A stretch of DNA of 64,000 bases from Ferribacterium limneticum. GTDB taxonomy: Bacteria; Pseudomonadota; Gammaproteobacteria; Burkholderiales; Rhodocyclaceae. Both the position numbers and the translations under genes were made by a program. The first letter of the stretch is position 1; the number at the start of each line of letters is the position of its first letter. The notes under the pieces are model-generated. The model was not told the origin of the DNA and did not search any database. It worked only from the letters and a program-made list of their open reading frames with translations. The stretch spans positions 3,084,501-3,148,500 of the forward strand of contig NZ_CP075189.1 of the NCBI RefSeq assembly GCF_020510565.1, read 5' to 3'. Below are positions 1-8,108 of this stretch, in pieces.

Positions 1-522
1 GCCAGGCGCCTCGGCCTCGACGTCGATGCCATCCTCTCCCGCCAGTTCGTGCGCCTCTCGGGCGGCATGAAGCAGAAACTGCTGATCGCCATCGCGCTGG
101 GCCGCGATGCCAAGGTGCTGGTCATGGACGAACCGGCCGCCAACCTCGACCCGGAAGCGCGCAAGATCTTCTTCGACCTGCTGGCCGAACGCCTCGACGA
201 CGCGACGATGATCATCTCGAGCCACCGCCTCGACGAAGTCTCGGCCCTGGTCAATCGCGTCATCGAAATGGACATGGGCAAGGTCGTCCTCGACGACAAG
301 GTGGCCGATGCCGTGACGCTGACGGCCAAACTGGCCTGCCGCATCGTCCTCAGCCGCTTCGAGCCGGCTTTCGCCAAGGCGCTCGACGGCTGGAAATTCG
401 CCAGTCGCGACGACAACCGCGTCTGGGAAGGCGAAATCGCCGGGCCGGACCGCCTGCGCTTCCTCGGCATCATTTCCCGCTACACGGCGCTGGTCAGCGA
501 CCTTTCGCTGTCCGAGAGCTGA
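1..522 (+). CDS. nosF: NosF, ABC transporter ATPase for nitrous oxide reductase maturation (5' end missing)
   Basis: The reading frame is open from the first base, so the N-terminus lies outside the window. Visible are the ABC signature (LSGGMKQKL), a Walker B stretch (VLVMDEPAANLDPE) and the H-loop (IISSHRLDE); Walker A is in the missing part. NosF is the cytoplasmic ATPase that pairs with the membrane protein NosY and helps build the copper centres of N2O reductase. Assignment to NosF rather than a generic ABC ATPase rests on nosL and nosY following directly. Confidence 0.85.
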   Translation, partial: ARRLGLDVDAILSRQFVRLSGGMKQKLLIAIALGRDAKVLVMDEPAANLDPEARKIFFDLLAERLDDATMIISSHRLDEVSALVNRVIEMDMGKVVLDDKVADAVTLTAKLACRIVLSRFEPAFAKALDGWKFASRDDNRVWEGEIAGPDRLRFLGIISRYTALVSDLSLSES

Positions 523-524
523 GT

Positions 525-1016
525 ATGTGCGACCAGCATCGGCGTCATTTCCTGAGCCGCATCGGCCTCGGCGGCCTGCTGCTGACGCCGCTCGCCGCGG
601 CGCTGTCGGGTTGCCACAGCAAGGGAAGCTGGCCGGAAGGGATGGCCGAGATCAAGTGGGACCGCGATACCTGCGTGCGTTGCAGCATGGTCATTTCCGA
701 CCGCCGCTTTGCCGCCGAGATGCGCGGCGGCCCGAACAACACTGTTTTCAAGTTCGACGACCCCGGCTGCCTCGCCTTCTGGCTCAAGGAAAAGGCCGAC
801 AAATACCCGTGGATGGCCGATGCCGACACCCGCATGTGGGTGGCCGACTTCAACAGCAAAAGCCGCGAGGAAATGACCTGGCTAGCCCCCCAGCGCGCCC
901 ATTTCATCACCAAGACCTCGCCAATGGGCTACAACTTCGCTGCCGTATCGATGCCGATGCCAGGCAGCCTCGATTTCACCGACATGCGCCAGCACACGCT
1001 GGCCAAAGGCAAGTAA
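525..1016 (+). CDS. nosL: NosL copper chaperone lipoprotein
   Basis: 163 aa. The N-terminus has a twin-arginine-like start (HRRHFLSRIGLGG) and ends in a lipobox-like LSGC, so a lipid-anchored periplasmic protein is expected. CVRCSMVISD carries the Cys/Met residues typical of the NosL Cu(I) site. NosL delivers copper to N2O reductase. It starts 2 bases after nosF and abuts nosY, so the three genes are one transcription unit. Confidence 0.88.
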   Translation: MCDQHRRHFLSRIGLGGLLLTPLAAALSGCHSKGSWPEGMAEIKWDRDTCVRCSMVISDRRFAAEMRGGPNNTVFKFDDPGCLAFWLKEKADKYPWMADADTRMWVADFNSKSREEMTWLAPQRAHFITKTSPMGYNFAAVSMPMPGSLDFTDMRQHTLAKGK

Positions 1017-1844
1017 ATGAAACAACTCTGGCTCACCGCCAAACTCGATATCGTCGAATCCCTGCGTGCCCGCTGGTTCCAGATCTACACGCTGGTCTTC
1101 GGCGGCATCGTCGCCCTGCTCTTCCTCTTCGGCCTGACCGAATCGCGGGTGCTTGGCTTCATCGGCCTGTCGCGGCTGCTTGTCACCTATATCCAGCTGA
1201 CCATGGCCATCCTGCCGATTTTCGTGCTCATCACCACGGTCCGCTCGGTGGCCGGCGACCGCGAGGCCGGCGTCTTCGAATACCTGCTCTCGCTGCCGGT
1301 GTCGCTGTCGGCGTGGTTCTGGGGCAAGATCGTTGGCCGCTACATCGTCGTCTTCGCACCCGTTTTCCTGGCCATGCTCGGTGCCGTGATCTGGGCGACC
1401 ATCCAGGGCATCGAGGTGCCGTGGGACATGTTTGGCTATTACACCGCCCTGCTCGCGGTCATGGCCATGTGTTTCCTCGGCATCGGCATGCTGATCTCGG
1501 CCATCGCCCGCACCACCGACATGGCCCAGGGCGCCGCCTTCATGGTCTGGCTGTTCCTGCTGCTTTTCCTCGACCTCATCCTGCTCGGCGTCATGATTCA
1601 GGGCAAGGTCGCGCCGGAACTCGCCGTCACGCTGGCCCTGGCCAACCCGCTGCAGGTCTTCCGCACCGCGGCGCTGGCGCTGTTCGACCCGCAACTGATC
1701 GTCCTCGGGCCGTCCGCCTACGTCATCCTCGACCTCTTCGGCACAGCCGGCTACAAGGTTTTCGCGCTGGCCTACCCGGCGGCGCTCGGCATCGTCAGTG
1801 CTACCATCGGCTACTTCATTTTCCGCCGTGGTGACCTGCCTTGA
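1017..1844 (+). CDS. nosY: NosY, ABC transporter permease of the nos system
   Basis: 275 aa, very hydrophobic, with about six membrane segments, of the ABC-2 permease type. VRSVAGDREAGVFEYLLSLP is the conserved cytosolic loop seen in NosY/CcmB-like permeases. It starts on the base after the nosL stop. With NosF it forms the transporter thought to supply a sulfur species for the CuZ site of N2O reductase. The 3' end overlaps the next gene by 4 bp (TTGA). Confidence 0.88.
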   Translation: MKQLWLTAKLDIVESLRARWFQIYTLVFGGIVALLFLFGLTESRVLGFIGLSRLLVTYIQLTMAILPIFVLITTVRSVAGDREAGVFEYLLSLPVSLSAWFWGKIVGRYIVVFAPVFLAMLGAVIWATIQGIEVPWDMFGYYTALLAVMAMCFLGIGMLISAIARTTDMAQGAAFMVWLFLLLFLDLILLGVMIQGKVAPELAVTLALANPLQVFRTAALALFDPQLIVLGPSAYVILDLFGTAGYKVFALAYPAALGIVSATIGYFIFRRGDLP

Positions 1845-2332
1845 GAAAGCTGTTTGCGCTTTTCATTTTTGGCCTTTTTTCCGGGTTGACCGTAGCAGAT
1901 GAAATTTCCTCCGCGCCGCTCTTCGCCGCGACGCTCAACGATCTCGACGACAAGCCGGTGGCCCTCGAGCGCTACAAAGGCAAGCCGCTCGTCGTCAATT
2001 TCTGGGCCCGCTGGTGCGGCCCCTGCCGGGCTGAAATCCCAGAACTGATCAAATTCCGCGCCGCCCACAAGGGCAAGATCGAAGTCCTCGGTATCGGCAT
2101 CGAGGACAAGGCCGAACCGGCCAAGGACTTCGCCAAGGCCTACGAGATGGACTACCCGGTCTTCATCGCCAAGGCGCAGGGCATCCCGCTCATGCAGGCG
2201 CTCGGCAACACCAAGGCCGGCCTGCCCTACACGCTGTTCATCGACCGCAACGGCAACGTGATCCAGAAAAAAATGGGCGTGGTCAGGAAAGCCGATTTCG
2301 ATGCCGTGCAGGAAGCGCTGCTGAAAAAATAG
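1841..2332 (+). CDS. TlpA/ResA-like periplasmic thioredoxin of the nos cluster
   Basis: 163 aa, starting with TTG that overlaps the nosY stop. Residues 1-19 (MRKLFALFIFGLFSGLTVA) are a signal peptide. The thioredoxin-like domain has the active site WCGPC at about residue 58 and a cis-Pro region (GLPYTLFID). A periplasmic thiol-disulfide reductase here probably keeps cysteines of NosL or of c-type apocytochromes reduced. Oddity: most of the signal peptide is encoded by a copy of the window's dispersed motif (1858-1896). The coupled start suggests the gene belongs to the nos operon. Confidence 0.85.
   Translation: MRKLFALFIFGLFSGLTVADEISSAPLFAATLNDLDDKPVALERYKGKPLVVNFWARWCGPCRAEIPELIKFRAAHKGKIEVLGIGIEDKAEPAKDFAKAYEMDYPVFIAKAQGIPLMQALGNTKAGLPYTLFIDRNGNVIQKKMGVVRKADFDAVQEALLKK
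1858..1896 (-). repeat. Dispersed motif, copy A (inside the TlpA-like gene)
   Basis: Reads in the TTCCGG-GTTGACCGT direction on the plus strand, preceded by T-rich tracts. It has one extra G in the core compared with most copies. It lies in frame within the signal peptide and gives the peptide SGLTV. Confidence 0.75.
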
Positions 2333-2340
2333 GCGGCTGG

Positions 2341-2354
2341 GTGACCTGGGTCAC
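2341..2354. promoter_or_regulatory. 14-bp inverted repeat, candidate operator
   Basis: GTGACC-TG-GGTCAC is a perfect inverted repeat with 6-bp arms. It sits about 95 bp upstream of the outer-membrane protein gene at 2448 and 8 bp after the end of the thioredoxin gene. No regulator can be named from sequence alone. Confidence 0.35.
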
Positions 2355-2447
2355 AGACCACCCGAATACCGCCGGCTATAGTCGTCCGGCCTGCAGCCCG
2401 GCCGTTGCGCCGCTGCCCTCGACAATCACCACAGACCCGGAGAGATC

Positions 2448-3002
2448 ATGAAATTCACTCGCCTCGCATCCACCCTCCTCGTCGCCGGCCTCGCGCTCGG
2501 CACCACCGCCAGCCAGGCCGACGGCCTGAAGTTCCTCCCAGGCCTCGACAAGGGTTTCAAAGCCGAGCCGTCGCTGGCCATCAGCGCCGGCGTCATGAGC
2601 GCCTCGGCGACCAACGACGATTCCATGTTCGTCTACGGCCTCGACTTCAACATGAATTGCGGCCTGATCCAGACGCCGGACAACCGTATCCGTACCCACA
2701 TCCAGATCAACCACACCGATGAATCTGGCATGAAAGCGACCTCTTTCGAACTGTCGCCGCGCTACACCGTGCCGCTCGGTAGCGGCTTCTCGGTCGGCGC
2801 CGGCCCGGTGCTCGGCGTTGTCCTGGCCGACAACGGCCGCAATGACAAGAGCCTGTTCGGCTACGGCGCCGTGGTCGGTGCCAACTACCGCAAGGGCCTG
2901 TATTACTCGGGCCTCGATCTGCGCTATCTGAACACGAGCGAAAGCGACAACGTCAGCTTCGAAAACTGGGCGCTGATCGCCAAGGTCGGCATCAACTTCT
3001 GA
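2448..3002 (+). CDS. YfaZ-like outer membrane protein
   Basis: 184 aa with a signal peptide ending near ASQA (about residue 24), then alternating hydrophobic/polar strands and a C-terminal aromatic residue (KVGINF), as expected for a small outer-membrane beta-barrel. A good ribosome site (GGAGAGATC) precedes the ATG. Similarity to the YfaZ family is from memory and moderate. No ligand or enzymatic role can be read. It is transcribed alone, between an inverted repeat and a strong terminator. Confidence 0.6.
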   Translation: MKFTRLASTLLVAGLALGTTASQADGLKFLPGLDKGFKAEPSLAISAGVMSASATNDDSMFVYGLDFNMNCGLIQTPDNRIRTHIQINHTDESGMKATSFELSPRYTVPLGSGFSVGAGPVLGVVLADNGRNDKSLFGYGAVVGANYRKGLYYSGLDLRYLNTSESDNVSFENWALIAKVGINF

Positions 3003-3022
3003 TCAAGCCAGCGACCCGAAGC

Positions 3023-3054
3023 AAAAATGGAAGGCCGAAGCCTTCCATTTTTTT
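3023..3054 (+). terminator. Rho-independent terminator after the YfaZ-like gene
   Basis: Stem arms at 3023-3035 and 3040-3052 pair perfectly (core ATGGAAGGC / GCCTTCCAT), with a CGAA loop and a run of seven T. A copy of the dispersed motif begins inside the T-run. Confidence 0.85.
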
Positions 3055-3081
3055 GCCTTTTTTCGGGTTGACCGTGGGACT
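3044..3081 (-). repeat. Dispersed motif, copy B (intergenic)
   Basis: T-rich tracts followed by CGGGTTGACCGTGG. It overlaps the 3' arm and T-run of the terminator at 3023-3054 and lies between two convergent genes. Confidence 0.75.
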
Positions 3082-3084
3082 CAC

Positions 3085-3378
3085 CTAATCAATTGCCTTC
3101 AGGAAACGCTGGCGTGCCTGCTCCAGTTCGGCCTGCCCTGCTTCGCCGACCAGCCGGTGGCAAGTCTCGAAAAAGGTGTTGAACGCCTTGCGCGCCACCG
3201 CCCCTTCGAGCCGCCCCTTGCCTTCCATGGCGGGAGCCTCAAGCGAGCGGAGTACGGCATGGCGGGGAATGATGCGTTGTCCGCCCGCTTCCGAAGAAGC
3301 CGTCAGCGGCCCGGTTTTCACATAAACAAGGCCCTCGTATTCAAAACGGGCGCCCATCGGTAGATCCTGAAGTTTCAT
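3085..3378 (-). CDS. Small conserved hypothetical protein
   Basis: About 97 aa from the ATG that follows GGAAACACGA; a start 21 bases further upstream is possible but has its AGGA touching the ATG. The sequence MGARFEYEGLVYVKTGP and the C-terminal helix rich in Glu/Gln suggest a small soluble cytoplasmic protein. No known domain recognised. It is convergent with the YfaZ-like gene. Confidence 0.55.
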   Translation of the reverse strand: MKLQDLPMGARFEYEGLVYVKTGPLTASSEAGGQRIIPRHAVLRSLEAPAMEGKGRLEGAVARKAFNTFFETCHRLVGEAGQAELEQARQRFLKAID

Positions 3379-3449
3379 TTCGTGTTTCCAGTGATGCATT
3401 CCTGAATAACGGATCGGGGCGCTGGCGCCCCTTTAGCTCGAATCTTAGC

Positions 3450-3504
3450 GTTAATCCCCGCTTAAGTTTCGCCTAAGCCCCCTTTAAGACTCGCTCTCTA
3501 CACT
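3450..3504 (+). promoter_or_regulatory. Four direct repeats with 11-bp period and -10 box: response-regulator binding array
   Basis: Four hexamers, GTTAAT (3450), CTTAAG (3461), CCTAAG (3472) and TTTAAG (3483), are each separated by exactly 5 bases. This is the arrangement of sites for OmpR-class regulators of the QseB/PmrA type. A -10-like TACACT (3499-3504) follows 10 bp after the last hexamer, so a bound regulator would cover the -35 position and activate. The downstream operon encodes a QseB-like regulator, the likely ligand (inference). Confidence 0.65.
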
Positions 3505-3533
3505 CCTTTCCCATCAACACGAAAAGGAGAACG

Positions 3534-3941
3534 ATGATGAGAGCCATCCCCGCCGTAGCGCTGCTGCTCGCCAGCCTGGCCTGCCACGCTGAGACGCCGC
3601 AGCAGATTCGTCAGATTTATGTCACCGAAGCAGCCAGCCAGCAAGCCGGCTTCACGCCTTCGGCCAAACGAGGCGATGCTTTCTTCCGCCAGCGTTTTGC
3701 CGTCAACGACAAGATGCCGGCCTGCACCAGTTGCCACACCGACAGCCCGCTGAACCCCGGCCAGCATGCCGTGACCGGCAAGGCCATCAAGCCGCTGGCC
3801 GTTGCCGCCAACCCGGACCGCCTGAGCGACCCGGCCAAGGTCGAAAAATGGTTCGGCCGCAACTGCAAGGAAGTCGTCGGCCGCGCCTGCACGCCGGCTG
3901 AAAAGGCCGATTTCGTCACTTTCCTGAGCGAGGGTCGCTGA
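3534..3941 (+). CDS. DUF1924/SHP-like monoheme c-type cytochrome
   Basis: 135 aa. A signal peptide ends near CHAE (about residue 20). One heme site, CTSCH, is at about residue 64. The domain resembles DUF1924 and, by gene order, the sphaeroides heme protein (SHP) module, in which a monoheme protein, a diheme cytochrome and a b-type cytochrome are encoded together. AAGGAGAACG gives a strong ribosome site. Probably a periplasmic electron carrier or oxygen/NO-binding heme protein; that function is inferred from SHP. Confidence 0.75.
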   Translation: MMRAIPAVALLLASLACHAETPQQIRQIYVTEAASQQAGFTPSAKRGDAFFRQRFAVNDKMPACTSCHTDSPLNPGQHAVTGKAIKPLAVAANPDRLSDPAKVEKWFGRNCKEVVGRACTPAEKADFVTFLSEGR

Positions 3942-3942
3942 A

Positions 3943-4404
3943 ATGAAACGCCTGATCCTGATAGCCCTGCTCGGTAGCGCCTTCCCGGCCTTGGCCGATC
4001 GCCTGCCGATGCCGGCCAACGCCCCGGCCAGCTTCACGTCTGAATGCAGCAGTTGCCACATCGCCTACCAACCCGCCCTGCTGCCAGCCAACGACTGGCG
4101 CAAGCTGATGGCCGGTCTGAGCGAACATTTCGGCAGCGATGCCACGGTCGACCGGAAAACCGAGCAGGAAATCACCGCCTTTCTCGAACGCAATGCCGGC
4201 AACGCCAGCCGTTTGGGCAATGCCGGCAACCCGCCGCGCATCACCCAGACCGCCCGCTTCATCCGCAAGCATGACGAAATCCCGGCCAAATACTGGCGCG
4301 ATCGGCGCGTCAAGTCGGCGGCCAACTGCGAAGCCTGTCACCCCGGCGCCGCCAAGGGTAGCTACAGCGAACACGACATCAGCATCCGCGAACTGCGCGA
4401 GTAA
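3943..4404 (+). CDS. Diheme cytochrome c (DHC family)
   Basis: 153 aa with a signal peptide (to about residue 18) and two heme sites: CSSCH near residue 32 and CEACH near residue 130. The pattern matches the dihaem cytochrome c family that partners SHP. It starts 1 base after the preceding stop, so translation is coupled. Likely a periplasmic relay between the membrane cytochrome b downstream and the monoheme protein upstream. Confidence 0.8.
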   Translation: MKRLILIALLGSAFPALADRLPMPANAPASFTSECSSCHIAYQPALLPANDWRKLMAGLSEHFGSDATVDRKTEQEITAFLERNAGNASRLGNAGNPPRITQTARFIRKHDEIPAKYWRDRRVKSAANCEACHPGAAKGSYSEHDISIRELRE

Positions 4405-4407
4405 ATC

Positions 4408-5013
4408 ATGAAAAACATTCTTGTCTGGGACTGGCCGGTTCGCCTCGGCCACTGGCTCATGGTCGGCGGCTTCATCCTCGCCTGGCTGACTTCGGAAAGC
4501 GAAACCTGGCGGCTCGTGCATGCCTTTTCCGGCTCGGTCGTCATTGCCGTCGCGCTGTTTCGCCTGCCCTGGGGCTTCATCGGCTCGCGCTACGCCCGCT
4601 TCGTCGATTTCGTCCGCGGCCCCGGTTCCGTCGCCGATTACCTGCGCAGCCTGCTCCGGCTCGAACCTGACCACCACACCGGCCACAACCCGGCTGGCGG
4701 CTGGGCCATCGTGCTGCTGCTCGGCCTCGGCATCGCCACCGGCCTCGTCGGCTGGGCGATGTACAACGAACTCGGCGGCGACTGGCTGGAAGAACTGCAC
4801 GAAGCTCTGGCGGCAACGATGCTCACCGTCGTCTTCGTCCACGTTGCCGGCGTCATCTCGGGTAGCCTACTGCACGGCGAAAACCTCGTCCGCGCCATGA
4901 TTACCGGGCACAAACAGGGTTCGCCGGAAGAAGCCATCCCGTCGGCCCGGCCGCTGGCCGGGATCTTCCTGCTGGTCTGGGTTGGCGCTGCCAGTTGGTG
5001 GCTGGCTAGCTGA
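4408..5013 (+). CDS. Cytochrome b561-type membrane protein
   Basis: 201 aa with about four hydrophobic segments and histidines placed for two b hemes (RLGHWLM, LVHAF, ELHEAL, VFVHVAGV). It belongs to the Ni/Fe-hydrogenase-type cytochrome b / b561 family. It lies 3 bp behind the diheme cytochrome gene and probably passes electrons from quinol to that cytochrome. Confidence 0.82.
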   Translation: MKNILVWDWPVRLGHWLMVGGFILAWLTSESETWRLVHAFSGSVVIAVALFRLPWGFIGSRYARFVDFVRGPGSVADYLRSLLRLEPDHHTGHNPAGGWAIVLLLGLGIATGLVGWAMYNELGGDWLEELHEALAATMLTVVFVHVAGVISGSLLHGENLVRAMITGHKQGSPEEAIPSARPLAGIFLLVWVGAASWWLAS

Positions 5014-5025
5014 TAGAATTAGTCC

Positions 5026-5682
5026 ATGCGCATCCTGCTAGTTGAAGACGATCCCGAACTCGGCGACGGCCTGACCGTCGGCCTGCGCCAGGCCGGCTTT
5101 GCGGTCGACTGGCTGCGTGACGGCAACTCCGCCGACCAGGCCTTGCAGAGCGAAAGCTTCGATCTGGTCGTCCTCGACCTCGGCCTGCCCCGCCTGTCCG
5201 GCATGGATGTCCTGAGTCGCGCCCGCGCTCGGGGCCTGACTGTCCCCATCCTCATCCTGACCGCCCGCGATGCCACCGGCGACAAGGTTTCCGGCCTCGA
5301 TGCCGGGGCCGACGACTACCTCGTCAAACCCATCGACCTCGACGAATTGAGCGCCCGCATCCGCGCCCTGACCCGGCGCAGCGCCGGCCGTGCAGCGCCA
5401 CTGCTGACCCGCGGCGAGCTGGCCGTCGACCTGGCCGCCCACCGCGTGACGCTGGCCGGCGACGAAATCGAACTGTCCAGCCGCGAATATTCGCTGCTCC
5501 AGATGCTGCTCGAAAACGCCGGCCGCGTCCTGACCCGCACCCAGCTCGAACAATCCGTCTACGGCTGGCGCGACGAACCCGACAGCAACGCCCTCGAAGT
5601 GCACATCCACCACCTGCGCAAAAAGCTCGGCAGCGACCTGATCCGCACCCTGCGCGGCGTCGGCTACACCATCCCGAAATGA
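5026..5682 (+). CDS. OmpR-family response regulator (QseB-like)
   Basis: 218 aa. Receiver domain at 1-115 with the acidic pair (EDD at 7-9), the phosphoacceptor Asp in LVVLDLGLPR (about 51) and Lys in DDYLVKP (about 101). The winged-helix domain ends in HIHHLRKKLGSDLIRTLRGVGYTIPK. It follows the cytochrome genes by 12 bp and overlaps the sensor kinase by 4 bp (ATGA). The 11-bp repeat array at 3450-3488 is its most likely binding site. Confidence 0.9.
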   Translation: MRILLVEDDPELGDGLTVGLRQAGFAVDWLRDGNSADQALQSESFDLVVLDLGLPRLSGMDVLSRARARGLTVPILILTARDATGDKVSGLDAGADDYLVKPIDLDELSARIRALTRRSAGRAAPLLTRGELAVDLAAHRVTLAGDEIELSSREYSLLQMLLENAGRVLTRTQLEQSVYGWRDEPDSNALEVHIHHLRKKLGSDLIRTLRGVGYTIPK

Positions 5683-7031
5683 GCGGCACGACTACGACCG
5701 TCTGGTTCTCGCTGCGCCGCCGCTTGCTCGGCCTGCTGCTCGGCGGCGTCTCGGCCGCCTGGCTGGTGACCATGGTTTTCAGCTACATCGACGCCCACCA
5801 CGAAGTCGATGAACTGTTCGACGCCCAGCTCACCCAGGCCGCCCAGACCCTGCTCGCCCTGGCCAGCCACGATGAGGGCGACGACATCGAGGATCTCGGC
5901 GAAGCCGCGCACAAATACCAGCGCCGCCTGCGTTTCCAGATCTGGCGCGCCGATGGAACACTGCTCCTGCGTTCCAAAAATGCGCCAAATTTCCCGTTGA
6001 CCGTGGAACCCGGTTTTTCCGAGACGCAAAACAATCCGGATGGCCACTGGCGGCATTACAGCCAGTGGAACGAGGACCACAGCCTTCAGGTCCAGGTCAG
6101 CGAGAACCACCACATCCGCGACGAACTGATCGGCCACATTGCCTGGCGCCTGCTCGTCCCGGCGCTTTTCGGCCTGCCGCTGATCGGCCTATGGGTCTGG
6201 CTCGCCACCCGGCAAGGCTTCGCCTCGCTGGACGGCATCGCCCGCCAGATTGCCAGCCGTGACCCGCAGCAATTGCAGCCGGTGCATCCGGCGGCCGCTC
6301 CCGAAGAAATCCGCACCCTGCTTGAAGCGCTCAACGGCCTTTTCCAGCGCGTCGAACACACGCTCGAGGCCGAGCGCCGCTTCACGGCCGATGCCGCACA
6401 CGAACTGCGCACCCCGCTCGCCGCACTGCAGGCGCAATTGCAGGTTGCCCAGCGCGCCCGTAACAACGAAGAACGCGACCGCTCACTGAACCAGCTGCAA
6501 AGCGGCCTGACCCGCGCCGCCCACCTCGTCGACCAGATGCTGCACCTGGCCCGCCTTGATCCCGAATCCGGCCTGCCCGATCCACAGACCGTCGATCTGG
6601 CCAGGCTAGCCGAAGAAGTCTGCGCCGATCTCGGTCCGCAGATTCTGGCCAAGAACATCGAATTCGACCTCACCGCAACAGCCGACTGCCAGGTCATCGG
6701 GCAGGCCGAATGGCTGAGGGTGCTGATCCGCAATCTCGTTGACAATGCCATACGTTACACGCCCGAGGGCGGCCAGGTGCGCGTGGACCTCAGGCGCGAC
6801 AAAGCCGCGCTCACCTTCTCGGTCGCTGACAGCGGCCCGGGCATCCCGGTCGACCAGCGCGAATCCGTGCTGCGCCGCTTCCATCGGCTCAACCAGGGCA
6901 GCCAGCCGGGCAGCGGCCTCGGCCTGGCCATCGTCGCCCGCATCGCCGAACTGCATGGCGCGGCACTGAAGCTCGACACATCAATTACGCCAAAAGGCCT
7001 ACTGGTGGCTGTACAATTCCCGGCTCGCTAG
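5679..7031 (+). CDS. Sensor histidine kinase (QseC-like)
   Basis: 450 aa. Two membrane segments (about 14-36 and 150-170) flank a periplasmic sensor of about 115 residues. The H-box is FTADAAHELRTPLAAL (about 235), followed by N-box NLVDNAIRYTPEGG and G-boxes DSGPGIP and GSGLGLAI. It phosphorylates the regulator encoded just upstream. Its periplasmic domain carries a copy of the dispersed motif, giving NFPLTVEPG. The ligand is unknown. Confidence 0.9.
   Translation: MSGTTTTVWFSLRRRLLGLLLGGVSAAWLVTMVFSYIDAHHEVDELFDAQLTQAAQTLLALASHDEGDDIEDLGEAAHKYQRRLRFQIWRADGTLLLRSKNAPNFPLTVEPGFSETQNNPDGHWRHYSQWNEDHSLQVQVSENHHIRDELIGHIAWRLLVPALFGLPLIGLWVWLATRQGFASLDGIARQIASRDPQQLQPVHPAAAPEEIRTLLEALNGLFQRVEHTLEAERRFTADAAHELRTPLAALQAQLQVAQRARNNEERDRSLNQLQSGLTRAAHLVDQMLHLARLDPESGLPDPQTVDLARLAEEVCADLGPQILAKNIEFDLTATADCQVIGQAEWLRVLIRNLVDNAIRYTPEGGQVRVDLRRDKAALTFSVADSGPGIPVDQRESVLRRFHRLNQGSQPGSGLGLAIVARIAELHGAALKLDTSITPKGLLVAVQFPAR
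5974..6008 (-). repeat. Dispersed motif, copy C (inside the sensor kinase)
   Basis: AAATTTCCCGTTGACCGTGG with one change in the core, preceded by an A-rich tract. It is in frame in the periplasmic sensor domain and encodes FPLTV. Confidence 0.7.
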
Positions 7032-7126
7032 TCAATACTCTCAACCCGGCAAGCAGCGAACGATTTTCTGGCAATTATTCAGCAAATAGCTGTCCAAGTC
7101 GTACCCGAGCATTTCTGTAGAGAACC

Positions 7127-8095
7127 ATGAACATAGTGCACCAACTGGCCCAAGTACCGAGTACTACCGACACCCCCCCGGAAGGCACCCGTCGCATCAT
7201 CGACGGCCTGGAGCGCGTTTTCTATGATGGTTACTGGATAAAGACCTACCCGGTCCCGGCCGATACGCTGGAAGCCAAGAAAAAACTGATCGATGCCCTG
7301 ACCCGGCGCCTGTTCAACCACACCGAACACGGCCTCAACATTCCCGGCACGCGTCTGCACGAAGCACGCAGCACCTACGAAGCCGAAACCGACCCGGCGC
7401 GCAAACGCGTCAAGGGCGCCATGCTGGCCGGCGCACTGTTCAACCGGGCCGCCGACATTTTCCGCAAGCTGGTCGAACTGCAGGCCTGCGGCATCGAAAT
7501 CCTCAGCGACAACCCGCTCATGCGCGAATGCGGCAAATGCCTGCTCGACGCCATGGAACTGGGCCGCTGCGTCATGCACCGAAGCGGCGAAGAAGGCATC
7601 GACGAACTGTGGGGCGAACCTTTCCGTGCCTTTTCGATCCCGCTCGAAGACTTCTACGAGAGCCGCTACATCAAGATCGGTCAGGTCCTGCGCGACATCG
7701 ACCTGATTTCGAATGCGATGATCGACAATTTCAGCGGCATTCCGGCCTTCTCCGACATTGAAGCACCGATCCGCGATCTGGCCATCGCCGCCAAGATCAA
7801 GACCGAAACCCTGCGTACAGACAGCGACATATTCGACGTCTGGGCGCGCATGGTGACCGCCGGCGAACGCTTGGCCGACCTTAACGTGCTGACCGGCCCG
7901 GCCGTCTTCAGCGCCCCGTTCACCTACAACCTGTCGGACGGCCTGCAACTGATCCGCCAGGGCCGCGACCTGATTTTCTATGTTTCCCGGGCCCGAACGG
8001 CCATGCCGAAAAGTACCCGGGAATACATCGAACGCTGCAAGAACTACCTGGCCACCGGCCGGGCGCCGCTCTTTCCGGCGCACTTTCCGGCGTAG
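7127..8095 (+). CDS. Conserved hypothetical protein, 322 aa
   Basis: No signal peptide and no clear membrane segment; mixed helical composition. Cys residues in ECGKCLLDAMELGRC are close together but not in a known metal motif. No family recognised. It is followed after 13 bp by the convergent ccmI gene and preceded by about 95 bp without obvious signals. Confidence 0.7.
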   Translation: MNIVHQLAQVPSTTDTPPEGTRRIIDGLERVFYDGYWIKTYPVPADTLEAKKKLIDALTRRLFNHTEHGLNIPGTRLHEARSTYEAETDPARKRVKGAMLAGALFNRAADIFRKLVELQACGIEILSDNPLMRECGKCLLDAMELGRCVMHRSGEEGIDELWGEPFRAFSIPLEDFYESRYIKIGQVLRDIDLISNAMIDNFSGIPAFSDIEAPIRDLAIAAKIKTETLRTDSDIFDVWARMVTAGERLADLNVLTGPAVFSAPFTYNLSDGLQLIRQGRDLIFYVSRARTAMPKSTREYIERCKNYLATGRAPLFPAHFPA

Positions 8096-8108
8096 GCCAA
8101 GCGACAGA

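Noticed and set aside
527..1834. Long alternative frames over nosL-nosY on both strands
   Set aside because: Arg/Pro/His-rich shadow translations typical of high-GC DNA; NosL and NosY frames carry the family motifs.
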